Positions 33,977 to 50,843 of a stretch of 64,000 bases of DNA are shown one piece after another. The position numbers and the translations under genes are program-made. The DNA is from Diploscapter coronatus (Eukaryota; Nematoda; Chromadorea; Rhabditida; Rhabditidae): assembly GCA_964036155.1 (NCBI GenBank), contig OZ038423.1, positions 29,527,249 to 29,591,248 on the forward strand, in the 5' to 3' direction. Numbering within the stretch: position 1 is the stretch's first letter; each line of letters opens with the position of its first letter. A model generated the notes under the pieces. It was not told the DNA's origin, did no database searches, and worked only from the letters and a program-made list of their open reading frames with translations.

Positions 33977-36900
33977 ATGGGGGAGGAGCCAAGTCCGGAG
34001 GTACTATTTTAGAAAAATAAATTAAAAAAGCTAAATATTTCGTTACGAGAGCATTCTTCGTGTTTCCATTTTTTCCAAAATGTAAGAAAAATAGCGAGAT
34101 ACAGGAAATTGCGTACCGCTCTTTCCACTGTCTTCCATTGATTTTTTTGGCACTTTGCGCATAATTCATACGCGCATTTCTCGCAAGGCGCGCTTTAACG
34201 CACGAATGTTCACTTAATTTGGCCAATACAATATAGAAAATTCGATGAAAACGTTCCGGCATTCCAACTTGTCTTGCTCATTCGTTAGATCCATGCAAAA
34301 ATGACTAAATGGGAGAGTTTTGCAATAAATAACTAATTTCCAGGTCTCTCCGCCTCTGATCGACAAGCCGGAGACGAGCGGGGAGAAACGAGTTTCTCCG
34401 CACTCGGCGGACGGACAGCTGCCCCATCGAGTGGAGGGCACATTCGTGGCTCCAGCCCCGCCCTCCGCCCTGCCTCCCACCAGGCACTTCCAGCAGCTCA
34501 TCGTCAACACTGTCAACTTCACCATCCCGTCAGGCTACTCCACTCAACCTGAGGACGTCAGATATCTCGGGGGCGGAGCGTACGGCAATGTCATGTGAGT
34601 TGATTTTGACCTGTAATGGGAGATAATGTCGAGAAACAGTTCTCAGCGAAGCCTCCCCTTTTGCGGTGTTAAAAATTCTCGAGTGTTTCCTTCTGAAAAA
34701 ATGAAAACTCATCATTCTGAAGTCGCGCTTCCATCCTCGTTCTAACAATTGCACTCGAAAAGAGACCGAAGAAACGCCTTGTATCCCTACCTTTACTCCC
34801 TGCACTCGTTTCTCCCTCTACTCTTTCCATTCCCTCCTCCCTGCTACTGAGGCTAAAGGGTGAGGAGGGACGGGTAAAACCAGAGTGTAGAAGTGTACTC
34901 TGTCTCTTTCAGCGATAAATGAGTTGGAAAAAGGATGGAAGCGTGGAAGTATAATTTGATCACATTGATCTTAATGTTGAAATGAAGCTGATAATGTCAT
35001 ATCAATGCTATCATAACAAAAAGCTATCAAAATTTCAACTATAATTACAATTTATAATTCGGAATTTTTAGCAAAACGAAAGCGATGTGCAAAGATGGAG
35101 TGGAGCGGTATGTGGCGATCAAGAAGCTCAAAGAACCTTTCCTCGATCCTCTTCAGGTGTTTTTGCTGGAATTATTCAGTAAATATATTCTCTCCTTTTG
35201 CAGTGCCGTCGCATATATCGCGAGATTCGTCTGCTGCAGTTGATGAAGCACGACAACATCATCAAGGCCATCGACATCTACACGCCTGACAGCATCGAAC
35301 ACAAGTTCAAGGATGTGTGAGTTGATTTTCTAAACTATTAAGATAGGACAATCGAATTCTCGCTTAAAATGCATTATTTTAACAGCAGAAGTTAGGTTGA
35401 AATCCATTTTCATTTCTTTGTTTAAAAACGATTGTTACCATTCTCTTAAATGTCTTTCAAAATGTTGAATGCTAGCATCTTCTTTAAAATAAAGTCATGA
35501 GTTTAGCTATGTCGTGACGGAATATGCAGGCGATTCTCTCTTCAAGATCCTGCGCGATCAGACCGAGCACGGCGTGAAGATCATCCAGCCGGAGCATGTC
35601 CAGTTTATCATCTATCAGATTCTACGGGCTCTCAAATACATTCATTCTGCTAATGTGAGTTTTTTTTATTTTATTAATTTTCCCAGTTTTACGAAAATCA
35701 TAGTTCAGACAGATTTGTATTTGTTTAGAAATTTACGTTGAAATTCTTTTTCTCAAAATATTGAAACTCATTTGCTATTTTCCAGATCATTCACCGCGAT
35801 CTCAAACCCGGCAACCTTGCTCTGACAAAGGACTCAGATCTAACCGTGCTCGACTTCGGCCTGGCTCGCTCTTTAGAGCCGAGAAGTCCGACTCTAACGC
35901 AGTACGTGATGACCAGATGGTACAGGAGTCCAGAGGTCATTTATTGGAACATCACCAACTATGACATACAGGGTGAGTCAACTTTCATGCACTTTATTAT
36001 TGCCAATGTCGGCATCTCCTCGTTATCTATTCTCCTAAATTAGTTTTTCATTACTTTCCATCCTTTTTATCGTCGAGGAACCTTCGGCGCATAAATATGC
36101 TTCTTTCTATCTATAATTTCTATTGAAATAAGGAGTCGATTTTATGGATTTTTAATTGATTGTCAGTGTTGCACAATTTTAAAAAGCTGCAAATCTTTTA
36201 TCCGAAGTGAATTATTTTTGGTTTAGCGGACATATGGAGCGTGGGTTGCATCGCTGCAGAGTTGATGACCGGGAGGCCTCTATTCCCCGGAGAAGATGGT
36301 ATTCGAATTTTGCCTTTCTTCATCTTATTCCAAGAATTTCAGCGAACTCTCAGTACGACATGATCACCCGACTGTGCGGATCGCCGGACGAGGAATTAAT
36401 GCAGAAAATCGAGGAGAAAAACTCATATGTATGACAGTTTTTCTTTCTTGGAATTTCCTGAAAGTTCACAATACCCCAACTTGAGATTGCACATCTTTCA
36501 TTCAATGAAAGCAGAGCTTAATTCGAATTATGCGTTCCCCTAAAGATATACTCTCCATAGCTGTTCGGAATTCCGACCCAGAATTCCGATCGGCGTCTCT
36601 TTCTTCTTTCCATGGACTCATTCGCTATCTCTCGAAGTTCTCTTCTCTGCCGTTAAATCTTGGAATTCAGAAGAGAGAAGCAAGAAGGGGAGAACCCAGC
36701 GAATGAGTACGTTGTGAAGAGAAGGTCCCCGAATTTCGATGTCCAATTGCCAACAACCCTAATACTCCCACTGATCCTTCACCAAATAGTCTTATTGCAG
36801 GCGATGCGGGTGGTGATCGAGTCGTTCGCGAAGTACAGACGCAGAAACTTCAGGGACTACTTCTCTTTCTGCACGAACGATGCTAAATTCCTCGACTTTA

Positions 36901-37757
36901 TTGACAAGATTCTCGTTCTCGATCCGGAAAGAAGGTATTTTTACTGAGTGCTTCTACAAAAACGAATTCTGATCATCGATAAAAGTCAATTCATTCTCTT
37001 TCCCATGGCTGTTTTTCAAGCTTTTCTGATTCTCTCGAATTTAAATAACTCCAAAATTCACTCCTATTCATTCTGGCTCCAAGATATTGTCGCTTGTGAA
37101 AAGGTGTATAGATACTGCACTCTTTGCAACTCGCTTTTGCACACGCCTGCCTTTTTTCCTTCGCTATTTCCTTTCTTCTCGCTCTCGTTTTCTTTCCACC
37201 CTTCCGGAAAAGCGACGAGAGAAATAGAGGGGCGAGGCATGGAGGAGACAAGTTGCAAAAGTGTACAGTATCTATCTCCTCGTAAGCGGCAATATAAAGA
37301 GGCAGACTTTTTATTTTCGATAATTTAAAAAAATATAAATAAAATTTGCAGGATGACTGTGGGAGAAGCCCTTGCCCACCCCTACATGACGGAGTACTAC
37401 TTGCCCGAAGACGAGCCTGTCACCAGTCAGCCTTTCAATCTCGATGAACCCATAGAACACACTCTCGCCCAGTGGAAAGGTAGGAAAATGTATAAAAAAG
37501 GACGTTTTTCATAATTAACTTCTTGAATGCCGTGTAGTTGAAAATAATAATTTAATAATAAAATCCGAACCTTTCAAAAGTCTATTTTTAAATATCAAAT
37601 GTTCGAAACTTTAGTGAAAACAATTCTCGTTCTGATACAAGAATTCATTTTCATTTTCGAGACAATTTGTAATAGCTCATGTTTATCGTTTTCAGGAATA
37701 ATTTGGAGAGAGATTCACAGCTTCCAGGGAGACGAAAAGTCGCCAAAAATTTTGTGA
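33977..37757 (+). CDS. pmk-3: p38 MAP kinase, PMK-3-like (TQY loop), 429 aa
   Basis: Stress-activated Ser/Thr kinase. Exons: 33977-34000, 34344-34594, 35072-35156, 35204-35316, 35507-35654, 35786-35972, 36227-36298, 36343-36428, 36801-36934, 37352-37479, 37696-37757. Kinase motifs: the glycine loop GGGAYGNV; catalytic Lys in VAIKK near residue 109; [15 protein letters not shown]; the activation loop T-Q-Y at 245-247 where other p38s have [11 protein letters not shown]; and [13 protein letters not shown] Pro/Ser-rich extension of about 70 residues precedes the kinase domain and resembles the long N-terminus of C. elegans PMK-3, which from memory also has TQY. The product should be phosphorylated on T and Y by a MAP2K (in the worm, the DLK-1/MKK-4 branch). 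It is the first of three tandem kinases. Two repeats, at 34101-34222 and 37086-37293, sit in its introns. Confidence 0.9.
34101..34222 (-). repeat. Dispersed repeat family C, copy 2
   Basis: In reverse complement it matches 7608-7765, with GCGCCTTGCGAGAAATGCGC identical and TACGCAATTTCCTG shared near the other end. It lies in the first intron of pmk-3 and is non-coding. Confidence 0.75.
37086..37293. mobile_element. MITE in pmk-3 intron
   Basis: The left end TGTCGCTTGTGAAAAGG continues into ATAGATACTGCACTCTTTGC. The right end read in reverse gives TTGCCGCTTACGAGG then ATAGATACTGTACACTTTTGC. These are inverted ends of about 40 bp enclosing about 130 bp of Pyr/Pur-skewed filler. It lies in the intron 36935-37351. 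Confidence 0.75.
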
Positions 37758-39983
37758 GATTTGCACTCAAACTGCCATTTTTCTATGACGTAATTTCCGT
37801 AAGTTTTTTCCCCTTTCTATTGGGTTGTTGCATAAGTTTTGATACCTTTTTGAAAACTCAATTATTTTCTTACAGTCGAATGAATCCGGTTGAGATTTTC
37901 AACTTTGGTAAGTACTTGGACGGGCCTTCAGGGCTGTAAATTTTAGACACGCATAACGAGATGGTGTGTATTTTTGAGAGAGCATAGGAGGAGCATGCTA
38001 TTTTTTTTCTCAAAAATACACACCATCTCATGCGTGTCTAAAATTTACAGCTCTGAAGCCTGTCCAATTAATTACTAACACTGAAAACCCTAACTGAATT
38101 TATCAGACTAAGAAAATAATTGAATTTTCAAAAAGGTATCAGAACTTACACAACAATCCAATATTCTAATTACTTATCGAAGCATCGTCCTGATGTTTCA
38201 TAGTGGAAAGTAGTTGACCTACAGTTAAAATCAAAAACCAAAATTTTGTTTTTCTACCAGATTAATTTTTCGTACAATCTTCTTTTTCAAAGGTATAAAT
38301 TTGAAGGGTGCAAGTGCCTTTCCAGATAAAACAATTATTTATGAACTGAAAAACCGCGATTTTCTATAATATTTCATGAAAAATCAGCTTCAATTGCTTA
38401 TGAAAATGAGTAAATTATACGTTTCACTTATCACGCCTATTTCGAATTGTTACGCATCATTGAATTATCATTGCTAGTAAAACAGTTTTCACTCATTTAA
38501 AAAAGGTACTTGCATCTATCAGATTCCACTCATCCCTGTACTCTCCCTGCCCTGTGTATCTTTGCCTGTTAGCTCGTGGTTCTGTATCCAAAATCGGAAG
38601 TAGGACGTTCTGTTGAGAAACGAAATATTTGATCATTTTAATATATAAGAGTGACGAAAAGGAATAAGCAAGGAGATCACTTTGTTTCAGAATATCCTAC
38701 ACCCCTGTATTTTTTGTAAATCTTGTGTAATTTCCATCAAATTCCCAAATTCGGGCTTTTCCTTTTATCTTTCATCTGAATTCTCGGATTTCTAATTTCA
38801 TGTAAATCAAAAGAAAGTTACTAAATCATGCTGGAAAACGTTGCTCTAAATTTATCGAAATAGTTCTGTTTTTCTTCGCAATTTACGAGTATGTTCTTGG
38901 AAAATTTCATTCATATTTTTATCCGAATATTTATGATTTTTCACAGAAGTATTTGTTCAATTAGTGGCCTTAGAAATGACGGAGTAGACCTTTTTATAAT
39001 GAATATTTCCCCCATTTCATTCCTCTCTTAAGACAAGAATATGTAATAATTTAATTTAATTTTTCGAATTATTATTTTATACACGAGCTATTTGTATCTG
39101 GCATACTGGCATTTTCTTAAGTTTGATTAGCTTTTATTGAAATTCCAGTTTTTTGAAAAGTTTAGACAGTAGAAAAATGAAAATTGCTTGTGTGGTTATG
39201 TGCTAGGGCAGAGATAGATGATTTTGAATGTTTATCTTAAAACGATTGGCTCATTGAGTAGATCATTTTAATATCAGAAACACCCTAGTTTTCTCCTGCC
39301 ACACCACATTCATGTTTCAACAATTTGCGATTTTTTTATCAGCTGTATGACCTTTCCAAGAGGCTGGTGGTTCGGAAAAAAAATTACGTTTCATTTGAGA
39401 AAATGCCAAGTTTTGAAAAATTCATATTTCTTCTTTTATATGAATTTGTGATTGCAGCTGTTTTATTTGTGATATAGACCGATTATCATTTTCGAAGTTT
39501 AGCGTTTTTTTTTCTCGAGTATAAAGTGGAACTCCTTGCGGGGATTCGAAGTAATTTGTACAATTATCTTATCATTAATGGTTGCTGAGCCAACACTAAT
39601 ATCTTTAATTTTTGCCGTACATAATATTTTTCGTTGCATTATATTAGAGTAATATCTATCACTCTGTATTCGATACATTGAGCGATGAATTATTGGCATC
39701 CAATAATCGAGCAACAATTTGTACGATATTCGGCGTTAAAATGTCACCGATCAAAGTAACGAATATAGTGATTCTTTAGACAGATAGAACATGAGAAGAT
39801 TGCTCGATGGAAAGTGGTTGCAATTCGTAGAGCAATCTAATTGGAAATCGATATCAAATGAATGCGATTTCTAATTCACGCTTATTAATTTTTCTATCCA
39901 ATCATGCCAATTTTCAGCGCTTACAATGTCGAGCTTGCCGATTTACCTGATCTCAAACCTGGCCTGAGCCGGTTCAAATTTAA
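37758..39983. other. Expanded spacer between pmk-3 and pmk-2
   Basis: 2.2 kb. It contains the mariner-type MITE (37819-38163) and then about 1.8 kb of AT-rich sequence without a convincing gene. A TTTTCAG at 39913-39919, about 65 bases before the pmk-2 ATG, is a possible trans-splice acceptor. Confidence 0.5.
37819..38163. mobile_element. Mariner-type MITE, long palindrome
   Basis: The ends TTGGGTTGTTGCATAAGTT and AACTTACACAACAATCCAA are inverted repeats flanked by TA, as in mariner elements. The interior is itself palindromic: TCTCAAAAATACACACCATC near 38008 pairs with the sequence around 37955-37980, and TAAATTTTAGACACGCAT near 37937 pairs with ATGCGTGTCTAAAATTTA near 38030. There is no transposase ORF. 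It lies 62 bases past the pmk-3 stop. Confidence 0.88.
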
Positions 39984-42682
<2,699 letters not shown>

Positions 42683-43969
42683 AGGAAGAACAGCGCTATG
42701 AATTGGTGATGGTCCGGTAGTGAATTTTGAAAGTTCATACACAGAATAACGACTCGAAACATTTCAACCCATCTGCAGTATGAATTATTTTTACACATAT
42801 GCTAAATATGTATTCTAGAATAGTTAGAGAGCACACATAATCAAAAGAAAAATCAATACTCCAATTATCTTATCATAGTTTCGAAAAAATTAAATCGATA
42901 CGTTCATAATGATGAAGAGATGATATCTATAAAAATTTCAAGAATTCTATTGATAAAGAACCTCCATACATATTTCGAAACAATGATAATTGGCAGGATA
43001 TTGTCTCAAGTTGATCAAGTGTTATGAGTCAAGGCGAAAATCACAAAAATTCGCTGCTCAAAATGACGCACTGATAGAGGTGCTGCGTTAAAGCAAATAT
43101 TTGTTTGCTCTCCTTCAGCTGGTTTAACTCGAAATGCTCTCTCAACTTGACCATTAAATTTTTCTTCTTTTATAATGATTATTTCAATGCTGCTTCAAAA
43201 ATTTTAGCATTATAATAATCATTTATAGAAAAAGCTTCTCCCTTCACTTCTATCTATATATAAAAAATAATTCAAATAATTTTCTAAAATTCGAGTACAA
43301 TAATTCGATATAATCCCGCGTTTCAAATATATTCTTTATTCTAGTCTTAAAACTCTAAATTGATTCACATCAACATTTTATGAACAATTATTGTTTCTGA
43401 GTAATTTCTAAATCGAATATTTTTTTTTGTAAATATGCTCATTCTATCAAATAATTATTGAATTTTTGACCATATTTATGCATATTTTATCCTTATTTAT
43501 TTTATTTCGATCTCCATTAAGGTCACAACAGTAGTTTTATCCTAATCGAGTTATTTAAATAACTAGCATAATCACACTTAAATTATTTCATTGCTGACAT
43601 ATTTTATGAGCTTCAAAATATTCTCTTTTGTTCAATTAATGATGAATTATAGAATGGCGAATATCTGATTTTATTCATTCAATGTTTTATCCTGATTTCT
43701 TCACGTTCTTACTTAAAGACATAATGCTTCAAAATATGATCTCCTACTTATTTATACAAGTAGATATGCGAATTGTATAATAACCGAATTGTATATTGCA
43801 CATAATATTTATCCTTGTGATGCACCACTACCAGTTTGTACATACGACATACGATTATTAAAACTTAATTTTATTTTGATATTATAATTTATTTGTTTAA
43901 CTCGGTATTATACCGTGGAAATATCTACATTTTCTAAAAGTTATTTGAGATTTATCTTACGATTTCAGG
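42683..43969. other. Spacer between pmk-2 and pmk-1
   Basis: 1.29 kb, very AT-rich with oligo-A and oligo-T runs. GATTTCAG ends at 43968 directly before the pmk-1 start, the clearest trans-splice-like site in the window. No gene or repeat copy is seen. Confidence 0.5.
43961..43968 (+). promoter_or_regulatory. Trans-splice-like acceptor before the pmk-1 ATG
   Basis: GATTTCAG is followed by one base and then ATG. With no upstream exon in frame, this is where a spliced leader would be expected to join. Confidence 0.55.
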
Positions 43970-46167
<2,198 letters not shown>

Positions 46168-49100
46168 TTTCTTCAATATAAAGGAGTAAATTCTTTCGAA
46201 ACTCACTAGATGCCAAATTCAACATTATTCACTCAATCTATTACGAAAAAGTTACCAATGCGTGAAAAGCAGTCCTTAATAAACTCCGTATTTATTTTTT
46301 TTTATCTCCCACCTCAACAATAAACAAAATCACGGACAAAAACTGATTCGGTTAAATGGCTTACAGCTAATTTATCTCTAAAATTTCCTTTATTTTTTAA
46401 TTCCTGCAGCTTCAAATTTTATCAACACAATTATTGTGCGTTTCTACTTTTGTGGTCGTTTTCAATCATTACCATGATAAGATGGTCGACTTTTATTACC
46501 CTAAATGATTTTGTGAAACCCAGAGTTAAACGGTCTGACTCAATTTTATTTAAATTGTATCGTAGGATGTCACTTTATGGCAGAATTTTGTTATTTTTGC
46601 TTAATTCGACAAACAACAATACGTCCAGTAAGCACCGCTTTTAGATCTTATACACAGTGCCACAAAAGTTTAGAAAAATGAATGAAATTCGATATTTTCG
46701 AATTTTGATTTTCCCAAATTAACTGAGATCAAATTTTCAACCAATCCAATCGATATCGTTATCTTCTAGCCTACAAAATTTCAAAAGGGAACTCGTCAGC
46801 AATAATGCCAATCAGTTGATTTTAAAAAATCATGCATTTTTCTCAACTTTCGTGCTCTATTTTATCTTCCAAATAATAGAATAAATTTACTCTTATATTA
46901 GGCAAATGTTCATTTTCCAATCAAATGTATTCCTTGTAAATTTGTCCAAATAAATAAAATAGGTTTATATAGAGAACGCAAATGCTCAAATTTGAATATG
47001 CTAAAATTTTAATTTTTCTTGTAAACGTATTTTTGGATCGGTCTCCTGCGAAAGCTTGCAGTTTTGGTGGGAATTGATGTTTATGAAAGTTATAGAAAGT
47101 TTTGAGCTTTATTCGACATAACCCAGAAAATTCTTTGTTATAATTTTCGCTATTTTCTCCTTTAGGTCTTATTTCGACTTAGAAATCTCCGGAGATTTTT
47201 GACCAGCTTCGATTTGCCTTCGATATGGACGTATAATAATTTTGATCCTCGATATCGATTTCATTTTCGAAATTTAGAAAAAAAATCATCGTTTTTAGGG
47301 TTGGTTGAATTAATTGAGGCTTCTTCGATTTTAAGCCGATAATTTATCAAAAATTTACAGATTTGATGCTTTGCTAAAATAACATGTTTCCCATTATGAA
47401 AATGAATTTCTTGGCTAAATATCCTGGGTTATTATTCAGGAATATAAAAGAAAAAAATCTAAATACCTCGATTAGACCATGATCTACTGTTTCGAAATTC
47501 TTCGTTTAGTGGATTTTGTCACTTACTGTTACGACATTATATCGGATCTTCAAAAGCTATGATTTTCTATTTTCAATAATTACAAACTGAAATTTCAACG
47601 TTTTTATGCATTTGGCTTACATATCGCTTTTTTCATTTTCTTATTCTCGTTCGAATAAAATTGGTGAGGGAGGCGAAATAGTAGGAGACAATGAAATCCA
47701 GCATTTCTGACCAGACAGTGACTCATTTATTACTAATCCAGGTGAGGACCAACGACCAAATTTTTAAGATCGTCGAAATAAGATGAATGAATATTTTAGA
47801 TCCATACTGAGTCCTTCATCGATAAAATATGAGAAAAAACGAGAAAAATACGATTAAACTTGTAAAAAATGTTTAAATCAAGAAAAACCAATTTTTATTA
47901 TTTCATATTTGCAGACAACAAGAAGACGAAGCGAGGGAGTGATCGTATGAAAAAAACCAAAACTTTATTACATCACTTGGTTCAATAATCAACAGATAAA
48001 AACTATCATAGTTTTCAATGATAAACTAGGAGGTTGCACTGTCTAGAAAATAAAAGTGGGAATTATCTTTTAAAACTGTTTATACGGAAAGCAAAATAAT
48101 CCCCACAATAATTATTCGTCAATACTGGAAAAAGTATTGCGTATGCCAAACTTCACGCTAGTCGTGTCATTTTCCGACGATTTATTGAAAGAAAAGAGAT
48201 GTCTTCTGAAAACTTCAAATAGTCGATCAAAGCGCACAGGCTACACCGATTTCTGACATTTCTACACCCCGTTTCACCTGGTTTGGCGCCGTTTTATTCA
48301 TTTCTTTGCCAGAAATCGCATATTCGATAAAAAACGATCTTGAATTCTGTTGAAGAAATGGGTCAATTCGAAGCATGTGAAATATAAAAATGACAGAAAT
48401 TTGTCGTAGGGTATGCGCTTTGATGCCACCTCAAAATGCTCATTAATTGGCACGCTTTCCTGGGAGGGTTCACTTCGAGAGGAACGAACTTTGATATGAT
48501 GCATAATTATGCTTCATAATAATCCCTCAGGGTAGTAAGTAAACTAGGAATACGATCACTCCATCTTAATTAATCTTGGAGAACGTTTTTCATTCGTAAA
48601 TAGTGAGTTATGATATGCTAAAATTCTCAAAATGAATTTAACTATTGAAGACACGTTATAAACCTTTTAAGGGTACGTTGCGAAGTTGGTTTAGATGAGG
48701 TTCAGCCTTTCATCCTTTCATTCACCCATGCAAAGAAAAACTTAGAATTTTCCTTGATCTGAAGTATCCGAAATTTCGATTCAAAGACGGGCAAAACCGT
48801 CATTCCAGTTCTGACTTCGATATTAGTACAACTTTTTAGCTTCAATTCCGATTTTTCTTTTCAAGATTGAAATTCCGAACACCATTTTAGTGATCAAGAT
48901 GTAATTCGAAGATATCGCAACTTTTTAACTCGAAGGGAAGATAGAATTTCATAGAAATTGTAAAATCAATGAACGAAAAGTAAAGCAATTAGTGAGTTTT
49001 CAAAAGGAACCTTGAGTTTTCTTTATCTTACCTGATTTGAAAACATATTGCACGTGAAGTCTTACGAAACACTTTTCTTCACTTTCAAATATTTCTATTG

Positions 49101-50843
49101 CATCCATAAAAAAATAATATCGGAACATAGATTGTCTAAAGAAAACGATATTTTTATTCTGACAGTCTCGATAGAATCTTTCAACGCTTTCCGCTGCTTC
49201 TGTTCTATCCTCTATTCTACGAAGTGTCGCAAGAACTAGCCATGATCTTTTCGTCGATGATTTTATCTGGCACCTCAAATAGAATAAAATTAGATCCGCT
49301 CAGACCTAAGAAGGACGATCAACAGAAATCCCTTACGGCCTACCCGCAGTACATTTTCAGAGCAAAGTTCTATCTCTAAATCATTATCAGCCAAAAATTC
49401 ACCCTTGTGACCTATCCCCTAGTTTGTTTAAAATATAGATTTGTTCATTACCATTTTCTCCTGATTTTATACTGTATTCTAGTAATTTACCCAGAGTTCT
49501 AGTTACAAAATTTTATAATAGAGGATCAACTATTATTTGTCTCTAAAGAAATGATATACAAATTCTATCCGTTTAAATTTTCGGAAAAAAATTTGCCTCA
49601 TTAATGCGTAGAATATGTCGTAAAATCGACTCATTGCCAGCGCATTTAAACTCTGGCAAGACGATATACGTCTTTTTAAAACATATTCTGAATACTTTTA
49701 TGATGAATATAAATGAAACTTGAAATTGTAAACGTCGGAAATGCGCTTTTAGTAACTCATGATAAATTGTTAGTATCGGACTTTTCCCGAATAAAAAGAT
49801 GAAAATTTTCAAGTAGAATTTGTGAGTGAGCTTCAAAAATTCTTGTCCAGAATCAAGGTGAAGAGAATCCCATTTTTACATTGAAGTCGAGACAAAATTG
49901 ACTTAGACTCTCAAAAATATTTATGTTAAATCAAGCGATATCGTGATTAAATTTTTACATAACCCTGTAACACTATTTCAATTATGGATTCCTCAACTTT
50001 TATTGAGTTTTGTGTCATCTTGTTGAAGCCAAACGAAAGGATGTATTCGAAACTGAATTTGACCTTCGATTTTTTCCTAAATTACTCAGAAGAACAAATT
50101 TCTGATCTTTGGGATCTCAGCAGATCGCATTTCGAAGTTAAGTGAGATCAGACAAACCGAACTATACAGTCTGCCATAAAGAAGTTTATCGAATAAAAAC
50201 ACTGTAGAAAACTATTTGAAACGTGTAGCTAAAAATCCGAACATCGAAAACTAGGGGGCAACTTTTTGGAACAGAACTTCTTTAAAAAAGACTTGAGTAA
50301 AAATGACCAGAATACTTTCATAGGTGTTGAATGTGGTTTTGGCATCAGATTAAGAATGTATAATTTATAAAAGGAAGATTTATGAGTCAGAACGTAAGTG
50401 AACGCACAATTCGATGGTCAATGTAATCTTCGCTTGTCCGCATTCAAGCGATGGATTGATTCGTATAAAGACACTTCAGGTATCGTTGTCGATCCATAGA
50501 TTAATTGTTTGGCATCGAATTTCAATAAGTCAAGAGAATATTTGTAAGACCCGAACAGTCATCAAAGAGAACTCGCATTTCAGAAAAAGTTTCGCAAATC
50601 GGAATTTGGAGGACTTTTTCCAAATGCGTGCAGTTGTTCGAGTCTTACAAATACTCTCTTAGGTTCAATTTCATAATTATAATCTCGGAATCTACTAAAG
50701 AGAATCCTAGGTTTATTTTCATAAAATATCACTCGATAACTAGTTCTTTTAAATCAAAACTTTGATCAATTCGTCCTTCGAAAGATGTTTTCTGTATCTT
50801 TGCATATCAATAATTAGAGATTTTAGATATAGTTTTAAATCAA
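46168..50843. other. Gene-poor 4.7-kb AT-rich stretch
   Basis: It contains the pmk-1 3' end with AATAAA at 46278-46283 and one Tc1-like MITE at 46653-46862. Otherwise there are only short random ORFs without codon bias, conserved motifs or consistent splice pairs. No rRNA, tRNA or CRISPR-like structure was seen. Confidence 0.5.
46653..46862. mobile_element. Tc1-like MITE
   Basis: Inverted ends: CACAGTGCCACAAAAGTTTA on the left, and the right end in reverse complement reads ATAGAGCACGAAAGTTGAG. Both continue into AAAAATGxATGA. CAGTG-type termini are characteristic of Tc1 elements. About 210 bp, non-coding. Confidence 0.65.
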
